A DNA stretch of 64,000 nucleotides, taken from NCBI GenBank assembly GCA_947650285.1, contig CANTFL010001447.1, forward strand, positions 124,001 through 188,000. Reading direction: 5' to 3'. Of the stretch, positions 20,225 to 31,940 are shown piece after piece; the first letter of the stretch is position 1; every line of letters starts with the position of its first letter. The stretch is from Hyaloperonospora brassicae. Taxonomy: Eukaryota; Oomycota; Peronosporomycetes; Peronosporales; Peronosporaceae. The notes below the pieces were generated by a model. The model did no database searches, was not told the origin of the DNA, and saw nothing but the letters and a program-made list of their open reading frames with translations. Made by a program: the position numbers and the translations under genes.

Positions 20225-23200
20225 CGTGAAACAGCTCGGTCAAATAACTAAAGATTTGTTTGCATACATTGCCGTCACGACTCTTCTCTTTTCTCGAGAT
20301 AGATTCACATGCGACAAAGCTGCCAACGTTGCAATGCATAACGTGCCGCTTGATAAATGACGTTTACGCGGATGTGAAGCGCCGCTTCAGCAAAAGCAAA
20401 AACAAGATAGTGAATCGTGGTCTTGGGAGAGCTAAGGATTAATAATCTATAGAGAAAAGCGATGAATTGTTGATGAAGTTTGCAATGAGTCGTTGCGCCA
20501 AGGCGTAAAAACACAAAGCACCAGAGTCGAAGGCAGTGTAAGCAAACTTGTAAAAGCTACGAATGTTATCACACATCACGCAAGAAGCGATCAGAGAACA
20601 CAGAAGGGACCCAGGATCTCGAATAAGAGTAAAGAGTTCGATATTGTGGTGTTGCTGCCAAAAAATGGCAAGAGTATCGTGAAAACCCAAAGACTGACCG
20701 GTGTGGCCTCGATGCACATAACACAAGTAGAGCCTGTCGTCACGCAAGTAAGTGGCCCAACGAACGAGTGTATCGATGAAGGGATGTACAGAATTCATCT
20801 TTGGTACACCGTTATATACCTTGGAGCTTTGTGGCATGTGGTTTTGCTGTTTGAGATACATGGCACCTTTCTTGATCTTGTGATCGATACATTCGATCTT
20901 CATGCCGGGTTATACCCCCTCGTATTCAGTCAAGACGTTGGTCTTGCTTGCAATCGCAGACGCGTAATGTCAGCGTGTATTGCAAACGCCTTGTGTCATA
21001 CTCACATCTCGGACGTGTGATATTGAAGGCAAGCCGGCGCGTGACCTTCGACTAGTCGTTTGAAGCCGCCATCACGTTCCTGTCGATGTACACACTCATG
21101 AAGTATATCGGCACGCACGAACACAGCACGCACAGGTTTTGCGTGCCATGCAAACGGTTTGCGATCGATCTTCGTTTGTCGTTGGCAGGAAACATCTACA
21201 AACTTGTCGACATAGTCCTTACGTTTGTTGTACGCTGAGAATTTGGAAGTACAGACGCATCGTCTAACCTGTGTTCAGAGTCCTGTCCAAGGTATGTCCA
21301 TACGCATGGCAGCGCCGATTCCAGGCTTCACTTCTTCTTTTTCTGCCGTCAGAAGGCTCATCCAGCGAAGAGCTCACTCCTCCTGCTTTGTGGCTTCGAA
21401 ACACACGAGCAGATTCCGCTCGCTATCCACGCGTAGATGGATATTGTCGATTAGCTAGCTCCCCAATGTGTCAGCAAGCACGTGTTGACAAGGTGCACGA
21501 ATACTCGATGGCGCTCCGTACTACTCCACGCGCTCCAGTCATACCGTGCAGCTTTTCCACGATGTATCGCATCTCGCATTCCTTGCCATCTTCGGCAGCT
21601 ATAGCTACGTGACCGGCCATCTAGTACGCACTTCACGTATGCATACCAGAAAATGGTCGGCATCCTGAACGTCAATCTGCGTAAGTCGTTTGGAACAGCG
21701 CTTGTCCCACGCATTGCTCTTCCCAGTCTTGCCGCTCCCCATTGTCATCCATGACGGTATCACGATCTTGTGAAGTCGGCTTGGAGAGTCTTTGCGCGTT
21801 TCCGTGCGAAGACGACACATTCGCTAGCAGCATTTTCACCTGAGCAAAGATTCGGTTGCGACAAGCGAGTCTGCACGTTTATCGACCGCAAGCTCGCCGA
21901 AGTAACTGCTGCACGTACCGTCAAAAGTTCACTGCGTAATCCGCTGTATCCCTTGTCATGAATACGACTCGTGCGCTCGATGATAGTATGTTTCTCAAAA
22001 TAAAGTAATGGTTATACCTTGCATCGTCCCTGCCATATCGTCCCTCTTATCTGCTTACCGTGTCAATCTTTCTTCGCGCCTCATTGACCCAATCGTTAGG
22101 TCAGGAGTGAGATAAACCATGCGCGCAGCAATAGCACTTTGTGCAAGTTTTGGCAAGGCCACGATGGGGCACGATCGGATCGGACGACGCTGCTTCAATC
22201 ATGCAAACGTCTGTACAGAATGGATGTACGCATGTTGACAAGCTTGCGCATCCCCTTCTTTCTGAGTTGCGTGGAAGTTTGATCAAGTAGCATTGGACAC
22301 ACGCGGTGTGGCATTCCCAAACAAAGCCGTTTGCGTTCCAGCTTGTGGGCATCAAGGCAGCAGTCCTGAGGCCAAGGAAGTCGCGTGACTGATTCTGCTT
22401 TTTTGGCTACTTGCCTTGCGATGTCCGACATGTGATTGACAAGAGCCCAAGTATTCCGCAATGTACGCAGCGTTTCCACACAAGTCTCGACTTATCCTGT
22501 ACTCGCAAGGAGTTGGAGTCAATGGCCTAAGCGTGCGATGCTGTCAATCAATTGTGCTCGTGGAGGTAAGCCAAGCGAATGATTCGCATACCTCCAGAAC
22601 ACTTCGGACTGCCGTATAAGTGGATTGTATGATGCACCGGAATGCTTACCGATCTGGATGAACAGATCAACGCGATGAAGTGTAAGCAACTCCCAGTCAA
22701 GAACGACGACCAACTTATATCCATCATGTTTTTGTAAGGTCTTGTCCCGGGCGATCGCATGGTAGGGAGAAGTTTGTACAAACAAGCCACGTTCATGCTT
22801 CGCGCTGGGATGTGATGGCTAGCTGCTTGCTAATCCAAGTACTCGCAGAGCAGCGTGTAGCTGTACCGTACCGAATTTGGCCCCGCAGCCCATCCATCTG
22901 ATCGCAATGCGAACTGTGTATGGTCTTGTCGCATGTCGCGTACGTCTGGCCCGCGGCAAACTTGCGAAGGTTCCTGATCGTATACCCATGAACGCATCAT
23001 ACATATCACCTTAGTGATGTGTACATTCTCGCGTGTTTCGCCGCGACGACAGTAGTCAAATCTCTTGATGGATACTACCAGAGAGTCGGCTAAATTTGTG
23101 ATTCACTTGCGCTACTCGCTTGCCGTAGTATAGCAGAAAGCACAGTCGTATTCGCTTGTGTTGATCAATCACAAATCAACAAAGTACGGTGCATTACGAT

Positions 23201-24817
23201 AGCAAGTGCTTCGTCAGCTCCACTGCGGTCATCACCAAACGTTTTGCGATCTTTCTATCCGCTCGGGCAACATGCTCTCCTCGTTGTGGACGAGATGCTC
23301 GGCGAATGGCCCCCTCCCGCCTTTTGCATCTCTTGTTTTCGCAGTTGCAAAGAATAGAGCAGCAATTCTTTCGCACAATGACAGGGACGCATCATGCGGT
23401 CATCCAACACGATACTGTACACAAAGGAATGTAGATGCATCGCGAGGCTCGTGCTAACAATAGTTTGTGTGCGTGTATTGCAAGCAGCAGAAGCCCTAGT
23501 GATGACGCTCGCATAAACATTGATCGTACCTCACCAACGATCACCGGTAATGAAGGACACGAATGTCAATTACTCCGCAACTTCTGATCATAGCGGTACG
23601 GCTTTTAGAGTGGTGTGGCTGAGGTCGGCGGTGTTGGCAACGCGTTCCTTCGCCATTTGTCGACGTCAAACGTTTGTAGTTGTGTCATCAAAGCTGTGTG
23701 TATGGCGCCGTCTATCTCTTTCCCGTCATTGACGGTACCCCAACAGCGTCCATTACGCCATCGCTATCTGTAGGTAATATGATAATTCGATTCTTTTGCC
23801 AGTCTATTGCTCGCCGTCCTACCAATCCATCGTCCACGTCATACACAACGTGCAGTGCGTCTGTCATCTCAGGTGCATCGACATCGTTCGTCGACTACGA
23901 TGACCTACAAATGCTCACAGCCGCGTCCGTTAAACCCCACTACGCTCATCCAATCTCAACATGACGAAGGCGCAGAGCCAGCGACTGCTCTGTAGATTAC
24001 GTCTTCCAGGTGTGTGACCGGTGCCTTTTCCAGAATCGCATCACATTGCGCAAGTATAGTTTCGTGGCGATATTCCATGCGCTCATCAGTCCGACTTGTT
24101 CACCACATGTACTATCGCTCATCCCGTTCCGACAGATTACAGCATTGCAATGCGCATATCGTTCTGCCCCATAGATGTGGAGATGCCAATGCTTTTGTCG
24201 CCACCGGAAGTACACTGTGGTTCCACTTGCCGTGGACTTCAGTTTTCGACGCTTCTTATACGCACTTTCGTAACCGACGCCGAGTCACAGGAATAGAAGT
24301 CTGTAACAGCTCTGTTAGGGCAGTTTGCTTATCGGCGGGTGGACGACAGTCCGCTACCGAATAGGCTCTGAATAAGATCTCACAGGCAACGTCTGCATGA
24401 CTGCGTGATGTAGGCACCGCATAGGCGAGAGACGCCAAACGCGGACGTGGTCGAAATAAAGCGCTCTAATTGCCGCGACGCTTCGTTTCGAATAGCGCTC
24501 AACCAAACAGACCGGAGAGAGCACTGTGTATCAATGCATACGTAAACACATGCAAATAGCGCCTCGAGCTGTATTTGTTGCTGTATTTACTCTATTTGCT
24601 GCTGGTGTTGCTCATCTCTGTGTGTTCGACAGCCACTTTTTGGGTGAATGGGTGAGTGCGTCACTTGGATTACTCGACATGCGACAGTCGACAGGGGAGA
24701 AGAAGGAGAACGGGGTCAAGCGATTCGCGGGACTTATTCCTCCGCTGCACGTGTCCCGTCTGCAGTATCCAAACGCCGGTCGCCTCAGAAGCGACTCAGA
24801 TCCACACCATTTGCACA
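20225..24817. other. 4.6 kb without a supported gene
   Basis: Short, overlapping frames on both strands, no domain recognised. On the minus strand 22101-22785 has Cys-rich and basic fragments in shifting frames that could be a decayed transposase, but I cannot identify a family. Nothing else stands out. Confidence 0.5.
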
Positions 24818-26356
24818 ATGGCGTTCCCGTACGGGCCCAGCGACTGGGCGCCCGACCTTGAGAACGCGCTCGCGGCCACTGACCAGCGCTCGAAGAGCCG
24901 CAATCGGGCGAAGCGACTGTACCATCAAAAGCGCGTACGAGACAGCTGCGTCGTCGGGCGCTCGTTGCGACGACGACAATACTACTGATGAGGCGACGAG
25001 TTATTGTGACTGTTCTGACCATTCTGACTCTTCTTATTGTGATTGGTGTTGTTGGTCTGATTCTGATGCCTGTGGGTCTCGCCGCGTTCTGCTGCGGCGG
25101 CGGCTGCTGTGTGTGTGTGTGTGTTTGTATTCGTGGACTTATCCTGTACTTTGTCTCTACCCTGTCGCACGCGGCTTTCGTATCTTGTATATTCGTGTGT
25201 TTGACGGTCGCTATGGTGACGACTGGTAACTAACTGCCTCGTATTGCCACATTGTGGACACTGTTATCCTGTGGGATATTGTGTGCTGCTGCTGGGTGGA
25301 TTACTGCTGTCGTGCGCTGCTTAGACCCTCCTCGACGAGCTCCAGCGAAATGTCGACGCCCTGGAGAGCGAGTACAGCCGTCTGCTCGCGTGCCACCACG
25401 AGCGAGACGCCCACCCGACCCCTCAGGCAGCAGCAGCTCGTGATTCGAAGAGCGCCGTCCATCGCGCGTACGTGCAGTTGGCGCAGCTGAAGCACGCGCT
25501 GGTCCAGGAGAACGAGGAGCTCCAGCGGCTCCACGCGGCGAATATGGCACGCGAGCAGCAGATTGAGCAGTTTGCAGCTGCGCAGAAGAAGAGTCAGCTG
25601 CTGATGGAGCAAGCGCAGGCGTACAAGCGGCAGCATCCCGAGCTCAAGGTGCACCCGCTGTCGGAAGCCCAGTGCGCAGACATTGCTCGGCGGTCGTACC
25701 AGGAGATCCAGGCGTTTCGGGAGAGCGACACGTGCTTTTCCACGGGCACGAGCGTACTGGGCTGGCGAGACCGCCACGTGCTGCGGCAGAACAAGCTCAT
25801 GTTTTCGCTCGAGAAGACGTTTCACGGACGGGCGACGGCCATGATGGCGCGCAACCTCTGGGACATTTTGTCGTTGCCAGAGCCCATTGTCATTATGCGT
25901 CCACGGGATGCACGAGTGCATTTCCACGTTGTCCAGCGACTGCATGACGACGCGGTTATTTACTACTACACGCTCGAGCGCGAGGACACGGACATTCGGA
26001 TTCGGGCCTTCATCTTGGCCATGCGTGTCGACCTTGGCCCGAAAGGCTGTATGGTCATTCTGCGCAGCCTCGACCCGAAACTGTACCTCCAGCAAGACGG
26101 CGACTGCACGACAGCGCCCGTTCGCCGCGGCCGTCGGAAAGTCGAGCCGCACATGGAGAACTTCTGGCTCGATGTGTTTGTGTGGAGCTTCTACGAGTAC
26201 GCGGGGGACAATCTCGAAGACTGCAAGCAAACGTTTGGGGGCGAAATCGAAGGCACGACGCTCGCGAGCACGGGATGGTGGTCGATTGAGATACTGGAGA
26301 TGGCCCTGCGCATGGAAAACCGAGGGATTGGATCGTGGGGGCTACTGCAATGGTAA
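24818..26356 (+). CDS. bZIP transcription factor with START-like C-terminal domain
   Basis: Two exons, 24818-24934 and 25325-26356 (phase 0, donor GTACGA, acceptor TTAG), giving 382 aa. Exon 1 carries a basic region (SRNRAKRLYHQKR). Exon 2 continues with a leucine-zipper stretch (TLLDELQRNVDALESEY, then VQLAQLKHALVQENEELQ). The remaining 200 residues contain the TSVLGWRDRHVL motif and an alpha/beta region typical of the START-like domain in oomycete bZIP and M96-type proteins. The spliced join recreates an unbroken basic-zipper helix, which supports the intron, although 390 bp is long for this window. The basic region lacks a clear N-x7-R spacing, as in many oomycete bZIPs. Target genes are unknown. 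Convergent with the gene at 27021. Confidence 0.72.
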
Positions 26357-27020
26357 ACGGAGCGACGCCAGTGGAGCAGACGATAGCGTCTGTCAAGTGA
26401 TCGCGAAGGGCAACATGTCAGCAAGCACGATCGAGGCGGGACACATTGAAGGACCTTGTTGGCCCTCGATGGTGCTTGCGGTTGTGCGCTTTGTGTGGGG
26501 TTGTCTGCCTACCTGATTGTGGCCCATACCGTCCCGAGTACGGATGGGCGAGGACACGGCCGACAGCTTTGTTACGTCTGTTGGAATTGAAGTAAACTCA
26601 GTGGCCGAACCTGCGGATGAAGCGACTGCGTGCACTGTATGTACGCACTTGTGCCGTCGGCAGCCGCAGGTCGTTGCAACTGGCTGCCAACGGGTCAAGC
26701 GCCACTTGCCCAGCACCTGTCTCGCGTGCTCGCTCGCTCGCAAGCGAAACGACTCGTTGCGACAAGTGAGTGACTAACCGACAGACAGAGACAGACAGAC
26801 AGAGACCGATAAGTCACACAGACGGAGACACATTCATGTACACGGAATACGGCTTCACGTCATGCACGATTTTGTTCATTGATTCGGACCTGCGCGACAA
26901 CACCACCTAACGACTACTCCCTACAACTTAAATATGCTCAACCGACTACCCCACTCCATCAACTCCATCAACTACCCAACAACTACCCAACAACTACCCA
27001 CTGAGCCAACCGGTCGGGCA
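26357..27020. other. Intergenic, between convergent genes
   Basis: Holds the 3' ends of two convergent genes. Low-complexity runs are visible: GACAGACAGA at about 26780-26806 and a CTACCCAACAA repeat at about 26965-27000. No gene seen. Confidence 0.6.
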
Positions 27021-28772
27021 TTATTCAAACTGCCACTGCTCCAGTTGACCGACAGCGTCCTGCCAACGCACGACCCCAGCCACGAATTCCGTCGCGAACC
27101 CGTGCAACACACGCTCCACCTGATGCTGCGTCGACGTGCCGACAATCACTTCGCACACGGGCTGCGCAAACTCGTCAAACTTGTCGAGCAGCATGAACCA
27201 CGCGAGCACCGGCAAGTAACTCGTCTCCTGCGCTGCGAACGCTGTCTGCCCCACTGACAAGGGCACGGACCGCATGCTCACGAGGTAGCCACCGTCAATC
27301 TGGCCACGGGCCAGCACGACAATGCTGTGGACAACCGGAGCGTCGTGTGCAGGTGCGACGCCCACGCGGACAACCACACAGTCGTCGTTGATCGTCTGGA
27401 GCACAGCCAAGTCTTTGGTCAATGGAAAGAGCTGTCGAAAGCCTTCCAACGTCGTCAGCAGTTTCCACGTGTTGAACACGAGCTCGCCCGAGACAATGCC
27501 CGGCAGGTCCTTCGTCAGCATGAGCTCGAGGCAATGGCCGCTGTCCCGTCCTGTTTGCTTCGTCACTTGTCGCTTGTCTTCGCGCCAGCCGAGGACCGAA
27601 GACGCGGCCGCTTTTGTGCGTTTCTGCTGGGCCTTGAGCTGCATAATGTCGCTGTAGCTGTCTTTGACCCAGTTGAAAGCGGCGTCGGACGTCATGGGCT
27701 TGGGAAAGAGCACCTTGAGGAACGACGGCACAGCTTCCGTCTCCATGCAGTACCCGCCCGCGAAAATGTCGATCTTGCTCTGCTTTTTACAAGCCGCGAA
27801 CGGACTCTCCCCCTCCGCCGCCGCAACGTCCTCGCGCTTGCGCTTGCGGCTCTTGGTGACGACGTCCCCACTGGTCAAAGCCACGGCGCCGTCGATCAGT
27901 AGCTCTGTCTGCACGGCCTGCAGCGCACTGTTTTGCGAGTCGAGTTGGTCGAGTTGCTCTTCGAGGTAGCGCTTCTCGTTGCGGAGGTCGTCGACCGCCT
28001 GGACCAGGTCCAAGTACGTCGAGCTGCCTGGAATCCGACCGCCGACGTCGCTCTTCGCGTCGCTCTTCGGCCGCACGACCGTCTCCAGTCGTCTTCGGTG
28101 GGGCAGCACCTCCTGCACCGGCGCCTGCGCATCGCGTTGGCCCGTCAAGTCGCTGCGCTCGCGCAGGAGCGCGTCCACTGCGTCGCGCATGTCACGTACA
28201 CGGCCTTTGGCGGCGTTTGTCCGGCGCCGTTCGTTGGCATTGTGCCGTTCGCGCCGCTGTTTCGCCGAGAACTGCGACGTGCGGCCCCCGCGCTGTGGGG
28301 GCGCAACGGACGCGCGGACGCTGCTTCGGGTCGACGCCCGGGACGTCAGTATGGTCGTGTTGCTGAACACTGCTGCGGGGAACGCTTCGGCTTCGGCCTG
28401 GACTTCGGGGTCCCCACTCGCCTTGAGCTTGAGCAGCGCCGGGTCGTGGCCGGGCTCGTGGCCGTTCGGGAGCGGATAGATCTGCTGCTGCTGCGCCCCG
28501 AGCGGCGTGTCGTGGCCGTTGTCAGGCAGCTCAAAGTCGCTCTTGAGCAGCTCCGACTGCGCCTCGAGCGCCGTGAGCGGGAACTCGAGCAGGTCGAGCA
28601 AGAGCGAGTTGGTGCAGCTGGGCCGGGGGTCGCTGTTCCCAGCAGCAGCAGAGGCGGAGGAGGAGGCGCTCATGGTCGGGGGCTGTGGCCGGGCGTCGAG
28701 GGGTTTGGACGGCGTCGCGGGCATGTTCAGGTCCACGTAGATGGGCGGAACGTACCGGTGCAAGTAGTTCAT
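27021..28772 (-). CDS. bHLH-zipper-like transcription factor with START-like domain
   Basis: Single exon, 583 aa, ATG at 28772 (the open frame runs slightly further up without another ATG). Residues about 170-210 hold a basic region, RRERHNANERRRTN, with the H-N-x-x-E-R pattern of USF-type bHLH proteins. A first helix, a long loop and a second helix follow (STYLDLVQAVDDLRNEKRYL), running straight into leucine-zipper-like heptads (LEEQLDQLDSQNSALQ). After a basic patch (KSRKRKRE, possible nuclear signal) comes a C-terminal domain with SSVLGWRED, similar to TSVLGWRD in the neighbouring bZIP gene. The two genes thus share a START-like domain but differ in DNA-binding module. The N-terminus is rich in Pro/Ser. 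bHLH versus bZIP assignment is my inference from the motif. Confidence 0.75.
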   Translation of the reverse strand: MNYLHRYVPPIYVDLNMPATPSKPLDARPQPPTMSASSSASAAAGNSDPRPSCTNSLLLDLLEFPLTALEAQSELLKSDFELPDNGHDTPLGAQQQQIYPLPNGHEPGHDPALLKLKASGDPEVQAEAEAFPAAVFSNTTILTSRASTRSSVRASVAPPQRGGRTSQFSAKQRRERHNANERRRTNAAKGRVRDMRDAVDALLRERSDLTGQRDAQAPVQEVLPHRRRLETVVRPKSDAKSDVGGRIPGSSTYLDLVQAVDDLRNEKRYLEEQLDQLDSQNSALQAVQTELLIDGAVALTSGDVVTKSRKRKREDVAAAEGESPFAACKKQSKIDIFAGGYCMETEAVPSFLKVLFPKPMTSDAAFNWVKDSYSDIMQLKAQQKRTKAAASSVLGWREDKRQVTKQTGRDSGHCLELMLTKDLPGIVSGELVFNTWKLLTTLEGFRQLFPLTKDLAVLQTINDDCVVVRVGVAPAHDAPVVHSIVVLARGQIDGGYLVSMRSVPLSVGQTAFAAQETSYLPVLAWFMLLDKFDEFAQPVCEVIVGTSTQHQVERVLHGFATEFVAGVVRWQDAVGQLEQWQFE

Positions 28773-29601
28773 GCTCTGCAATGCGGCGATGCGACTGCTT
28801 GACGACTTTGCACCCCACTACTGCTATGCGACTGCTGCGACGAGAGCAACGAGGACGGACTGGTTGTCGGGTGTCGATCGCCTCGTGTGCGTGACAGGGA
28901 GAGGTTTCAAGTGTGTGTGTGTGCGTGTGCGTGTGTGCTTCAGAGTGGTGAGCCACGCGCCGAGACGTGAAGAGCCAAAGCTGGTCCTGTGTGTGTGTGT
29001 GTGTGGCCCATTTCTGACCCCGAGGACGCGGCGGCGATGGTGGTCAAGCAGCGCGAGAGAGCGAGCGAGAAAGAACGAGAGAGAGCGAGACGAAAGCCGG
29101 AACGCAGGTTGGATACCCGACGGACGCGCGAGAGATCAGGAGGAGCTTTGAGGAGTGCGCGATCAGTGGATTGATCCGTTGATGGAGGGAGCCGCGAGAA
29201 CTCTCCTCTCTTCCCCCCTCCCCCCATCTTCTTCTGTCGAGACAAATGTTGGCCTTGACACCCGCTGGACGCATGTGTGCATGTGTCGACAGCTCCTCCT
29301 GCTTGCTGCTATTGCTGCTATTGCTGCTGCTGTCTCTGTGTCGATTTAAACGTCAGCGGTGGATCCACTCGCACCAACGCACCAGCTGCGACGATGGGGT
29401 TAGCGCTCCGGCTCCGCTGAAGCCCTTGCGGTCACGCGGGCAGTCCGTCAGGCGTAGCGCTGGACGACATTTCGGAAAGCGGAACGAGCTTTCGCCTTTC
29501 GATTGAGCTGCACCGAAAGCTTAACGCTTTTCCCTCGGGACAAGTGGTGCACCTGCCTCGAAAGGTGTCGTCGATGGCTTCACGTCTCGCAAACGTCTTC
29601 G

Positions 29602-29636
29602 TCTTCTTCTTCTTCTTCTTCTTCTTCTTCTTCTTC
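29602..29636. repeat. (CTT)n microsatellite
   Basis: Uninterrupted CTT triplets; reads as poly-Phe, poly-Ser or poly-Lys depending on frame and strand, with no sign of being coding. Confidence 0.9.
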
Positions 29637-30206
29637 GTCTTCGTGGTCGCGTGTGCCAAAGAGATGCAGAAGACGGCAACGAACCGGCTTTCCCGGCTTT
29701 CAAGCACGTCGACAAAGCCGAGGAGACGCATCAGCAGGAGGAGCAGCTGACCGACTCCGAGTGCAGCCGCCGCTTGACTCGGGTCGAGCCGCCCACTGCA
29801 TAGGGGCAGCAGCGCGCGCCGATGCAAATCCTCGACACCGTTTGCACGCCACTGGCGCAACCGCTTCGCCCGCGTGAAAAAATCGGAGAGATCCATCAAC
29901 GTGCGGTGCCATCGATGGCCCACTGTCGAGCGCCTCCGCGTGCGGCTCTGTCTGTGCATCAGACCGAAAAGTTTGTTCAGTCAGCTGGACGCGCTACCGT
30001 CGGGCAGGCACTGCATGTATTCACTGCAGAGTCCGACTCTGGGCACACGGTCAACTGCAGCTGATAAGGTGGGGCAACGAGCGAGCGAGCGAGCGGTGTG
30101 CGGGAATCACAGGCCGCCGCTCGTATACCCGAGCAGAGGCCACAGCTTCTGGCACTGCTTGAGACGAAGAACGCGGCGGCGGTCACGACCTCAATCGTCA
30201 GTACTG

Positions 30207-30237
30207 GTGTTGTTGTTGTTGTTGTTGTTGTTGTTGT
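30207..30237. repeat. (TGT)n microsatellite
   Basis: About ten TGT triplets in an otherwise non-coding stretch. Confidence 0.9.
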
Positions 30238-30502
30238 CGAGTGTGTGTTGGTGGCATGAACCTCTTTGCAGCGTGCGATCGACACTTCTACAGCGACTCG
30301 ATCGGTCTGTGCGATCCGTTCTGTACAAGACGCGCGAACACGGCTTCTTCCCACATTCACGCGCGGGAACGTTCGTGGTCGGACCGACTCGCACGCGCAG
30401 AGGCTGATCTGGGTACGACCCCCTCGCGCGTGCAAATCCCTGATCTCGAGTCGCTAAAGCAGATGGAGTGGAGAGGGAGTGGCAGTGCTGCTCTGCAGGA
30501 AC

Positions 30503-30830
30503 ATGTTTCAACCCTTTGGCACGAGGCGACGAGGGACCGACGGCGAGGCGCACAGCGACCTGCGATCGCAGCTTTCGGTCCACGACCACTGCATCGAGTC
30601 GCGCAAGTCGTTGCTCGAAATGCAGCAGAAGAAGAAGTAGCGCTGGGCGAGCTGCAGAAGGTGGTGCGCTTCTCGAGAGCGCAAAGAGCTGTTTGGGATC
30701 GGAGGATAAGCTGTTCGCCGCCAGTCTCTTGCCCGCCTTTGGTCTGTGCGATCCCGAGGTCGTCGACAGTTGGATCGCTTCGCAGCTGACGCGCCGTCAC
30801 GGATGGAGAGGAGAGAACGGACATGTTCAG
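30503..30830 (+). pseudogene. Frameshifted gene remnant, unknown protein
   Basis: Starts at ATG 30503 (MFQPFGTRRRG) and reads as helical, charged protein (SQLSVHDHCIESRKSLLEMQ) to a TAG near 30638. The same style of sequence then continues in a second frame (GELQKVVRF) and from about 30685 in a third (ESAKSCLGSEDKLFAASLLP, then PEVVDSWIASQLTRRHG). Two single-base deletions would explain it. The composition and helical pattern look like real protein, but I do not recognise it. A sequencing error rather than a pseudogene is possible. Confidence 0.5.
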
Positions 30831-31940
30831 AGGAGACTACGCGACGATGGGGCACGCAACGAGCGAGACAGCGCTGGTCGATTGCTGCGGTGGCACTCAC
30901 AACGGTCGATGCACATCCTCATGCAATGCCGTGCAGCGATCCGCGATCCTGAATCGACCACCGGAGCTTCAGCCCGAACAATGCCGTGGCGAGGGGACAG
31001 CCATTGGGGTCCAGCGGACAATGAGGTGCCGCCGGTCGTCCGTTGTCTTGGAGAAAGAAGATCGGCCATGGCCCGCACCGGATGGGCGCGCTCTGAGCTC
31101 CAAGAGCCGGAAGAATGAACGGGCGTGCGATCTCGACCCGCTCGACGGCAGTCTTCTTCACTTTGCAAGGAGAAGAGCGCCAACGCCGGCGACAGAAAAA
31201 GCCGTCGACGCAAGTGAGGACGTGACGGGTGTTTGGGATAGTACCAGTGTCGCTCTCTCGTGCGCGGAGGCACGGGATCCCGTCTCGGACTGGAAAGACA
31301 GAAGCTCAGTCAGTGCTCGTGCGTGCTACGCCCTCGTTCCCAATTGCATGCGAGACCCACCGGCTCTTCCTCGAGCGTCTTCCACTGACGCAGGAGAGCA
31401 ACGAAGACGAAGACGAAGAAGACGAAGAAGACATCTTTGCTTGTACATGTGGTTTAGCTCTAAATTGTGGGGTAACATGCTACTGCATCAAGTGACATCG
31501 ACTGGACCACGACTGTTGGCAAGCGACTGGGGACATGTTCCTCCGCTCTTCGCCCTTGTCAAGCGTTCTCTCAACGTGTCCTGACTTGCACCAGTCGTTC
31601 AGCTCTCCAGACCGACACCAACCGAAACGATCTGCTTGGCCTGCAGCAAGAAATGAGCTCTTCGCAAGCGGAACGATACCCGCCATGGCCACGAACGGCA
31701 CCGCACTCACGTCGACCCATCGAGTAGTGCCGACCACAACACTGGACGACTGATCCGTCAGAGCTTTGCACACGTCCATCCATTAGTCCATCCATTAGTC
31801 CACCCGTCCACCCGTCGAATGGGAGCTATCGAGCCGCCAGCCCGCACTGCTCATCCTGTTGAACGACGAGAGGGACGCCGGTAGATACGCAGCGGGCACG
31901 TCCGTTGGCCACCTCGTGCACTGCGTTTCCGCCTGGGGCG

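Larger units (their letters stand above)
28773..31940. other. Low-complexity region with a broken gene
   Basis: Contains TG runs (about 28911-28935, 28988-29005), GA-rich sequence (29050-29095), CTT (29602-29636) and TGT (30207-30237) microsatellites and a GAAGAC-rich run near 31402-31431. The frames through these are compositional. The only convincing coding remnant is at 30503-30830. The minus strand near 29710-29960 stays open (MDLSDFFTRAKRLRQWRANG) but matches nothing I know. Confidence 0.5.

Noticed and set aside
22101..22785. Cys-rich minus-strand fragments that might be a zinc-binding transposase tail
   Set aside because: Frames break repeatedly and I could not match a named transposase family.
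24526..24861. Possible secreted protein upstream of the bZIP gene
   Set aside because: A hydrophobic start (from ATG 24551) leads into sequence that overlaps the first bZIP exon in another frame; more likely 5' leader.
29432..29959. 175-codon minus-strand frame with a poly-Lys run
   Set aside because: Poly-Lys is the CTT microsatellite read in reverse; the frame has no recognisable domain.
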